From Tepidimonas ignava (GTDB lineage: Bacteria; Pseudomonadota; Gammaproteobacteria; Burkholderiales; Burkholderiaceae_C), in NCBI RefSeq assembly GCF_004342625.1, contig NZ_SMAH01000014.1, positions 1 to 64,000 on the forward strand: a stretch of 64,000 nucleotides of DNA. Direction: 5' to 3'. Shown piece by piece: positions 61,725-64,000 of this stretch (the first letter of the stretch is position 1; each line of letters starts with the position of its first letter). Made by a program: the position numbers and the translations under genes. Under the pieces are notes generated by a model. The model searched no databases. It had not been told where the DNA came from and saw only the letters and a list, made by a program, of their open reading frames with translations.

Positions 61725-64000
<2,276 letters not shown>

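Overview
The window is high-GC bacterial chromosome (the first ~1.6 kb is clearly more AT-rich) and reads as a member of the Betaproteobacteria, order Burkholderiales, probably Comamonadaceae-like. The supports are the order gyrA-serC-pheA-tyrA-aroA/cmk-rpsA-ihfB-lapA-lapB, the fused AroA-cytidylate kinase, the block pyrG-kdsA-eno-ftsB, and a cbb gene order (cbbR, then cbbY-F-P-T-Z-G-K-A) like that of Cupriavidus. A Tepidimonas-type genus is possible, but I could not test this.

Region 1 (1-16 kb) concerns flagella and their glycosylation. It starts with the 3' tip of an unknown gene, a decayed glycosyltransferase-like gene and a methyltransferase. Next come a Maf-type flagellin glycosyltransferase and, divergent from it, a seven-gene operon for CMP-legionaminic acid (legB, legC, legG, legI, legH, ptmE, legF). 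Two flagellin genes flank fliD, and a degenerate HD-GYP protein follows. The likely logic is that CMP-legionaminate is made by the operon and transferred to the flagellins by Maf.

Region 2 (16-31.8 kb) is mainly housekeeping: exonuclease III, a FimT-like pseudopilin, a DUF455 protein, gamma-carbonic anhydrase and Hsp33. Then comes a tight minus-strand operon pyrG-kdsA-mntA-hepT-DUF1330-eno-ftsB that carries a HepT/MntA toxin-antitoxin pair between essential genes. CoaBC, a small coiled-coil protein and a TetR-controlled RND efflux pair complete the region.

Region 3 (31.8-41.7 kb) is a nine-gene minus-strand operon: FAD oxidoreductase, DUF1365, Cfa-like methyltransferase, chalcone-isomerase-like, MFS, DUF3833 lipoprotein, SDR, SnoaL-like and photolyase. 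It diverges from a MerR/B12-binding LitR/CarH-type photoreceptor and looks like a light-controlled photodamage and membrane-lipid module.

Region 4 (41.7-52.8 kb) holds cbbR and a Calvin-cycle operon that lacks RuBisCO within the window, followed by a strong terminator and a Crp/Fnr regulator. Region 5 (52.8-64 kb) holds lapB, lapA, ihfB, rpsA, aroA-cmk, tyrA, pheA, serC and the 3' part of gyrA, which runs off the window end.

Outside the decayed gene at 72-832 there is no stretch over 300 bases without a gene. I saw no rRNA, tRNA, CRISPR array or insertion sequence.
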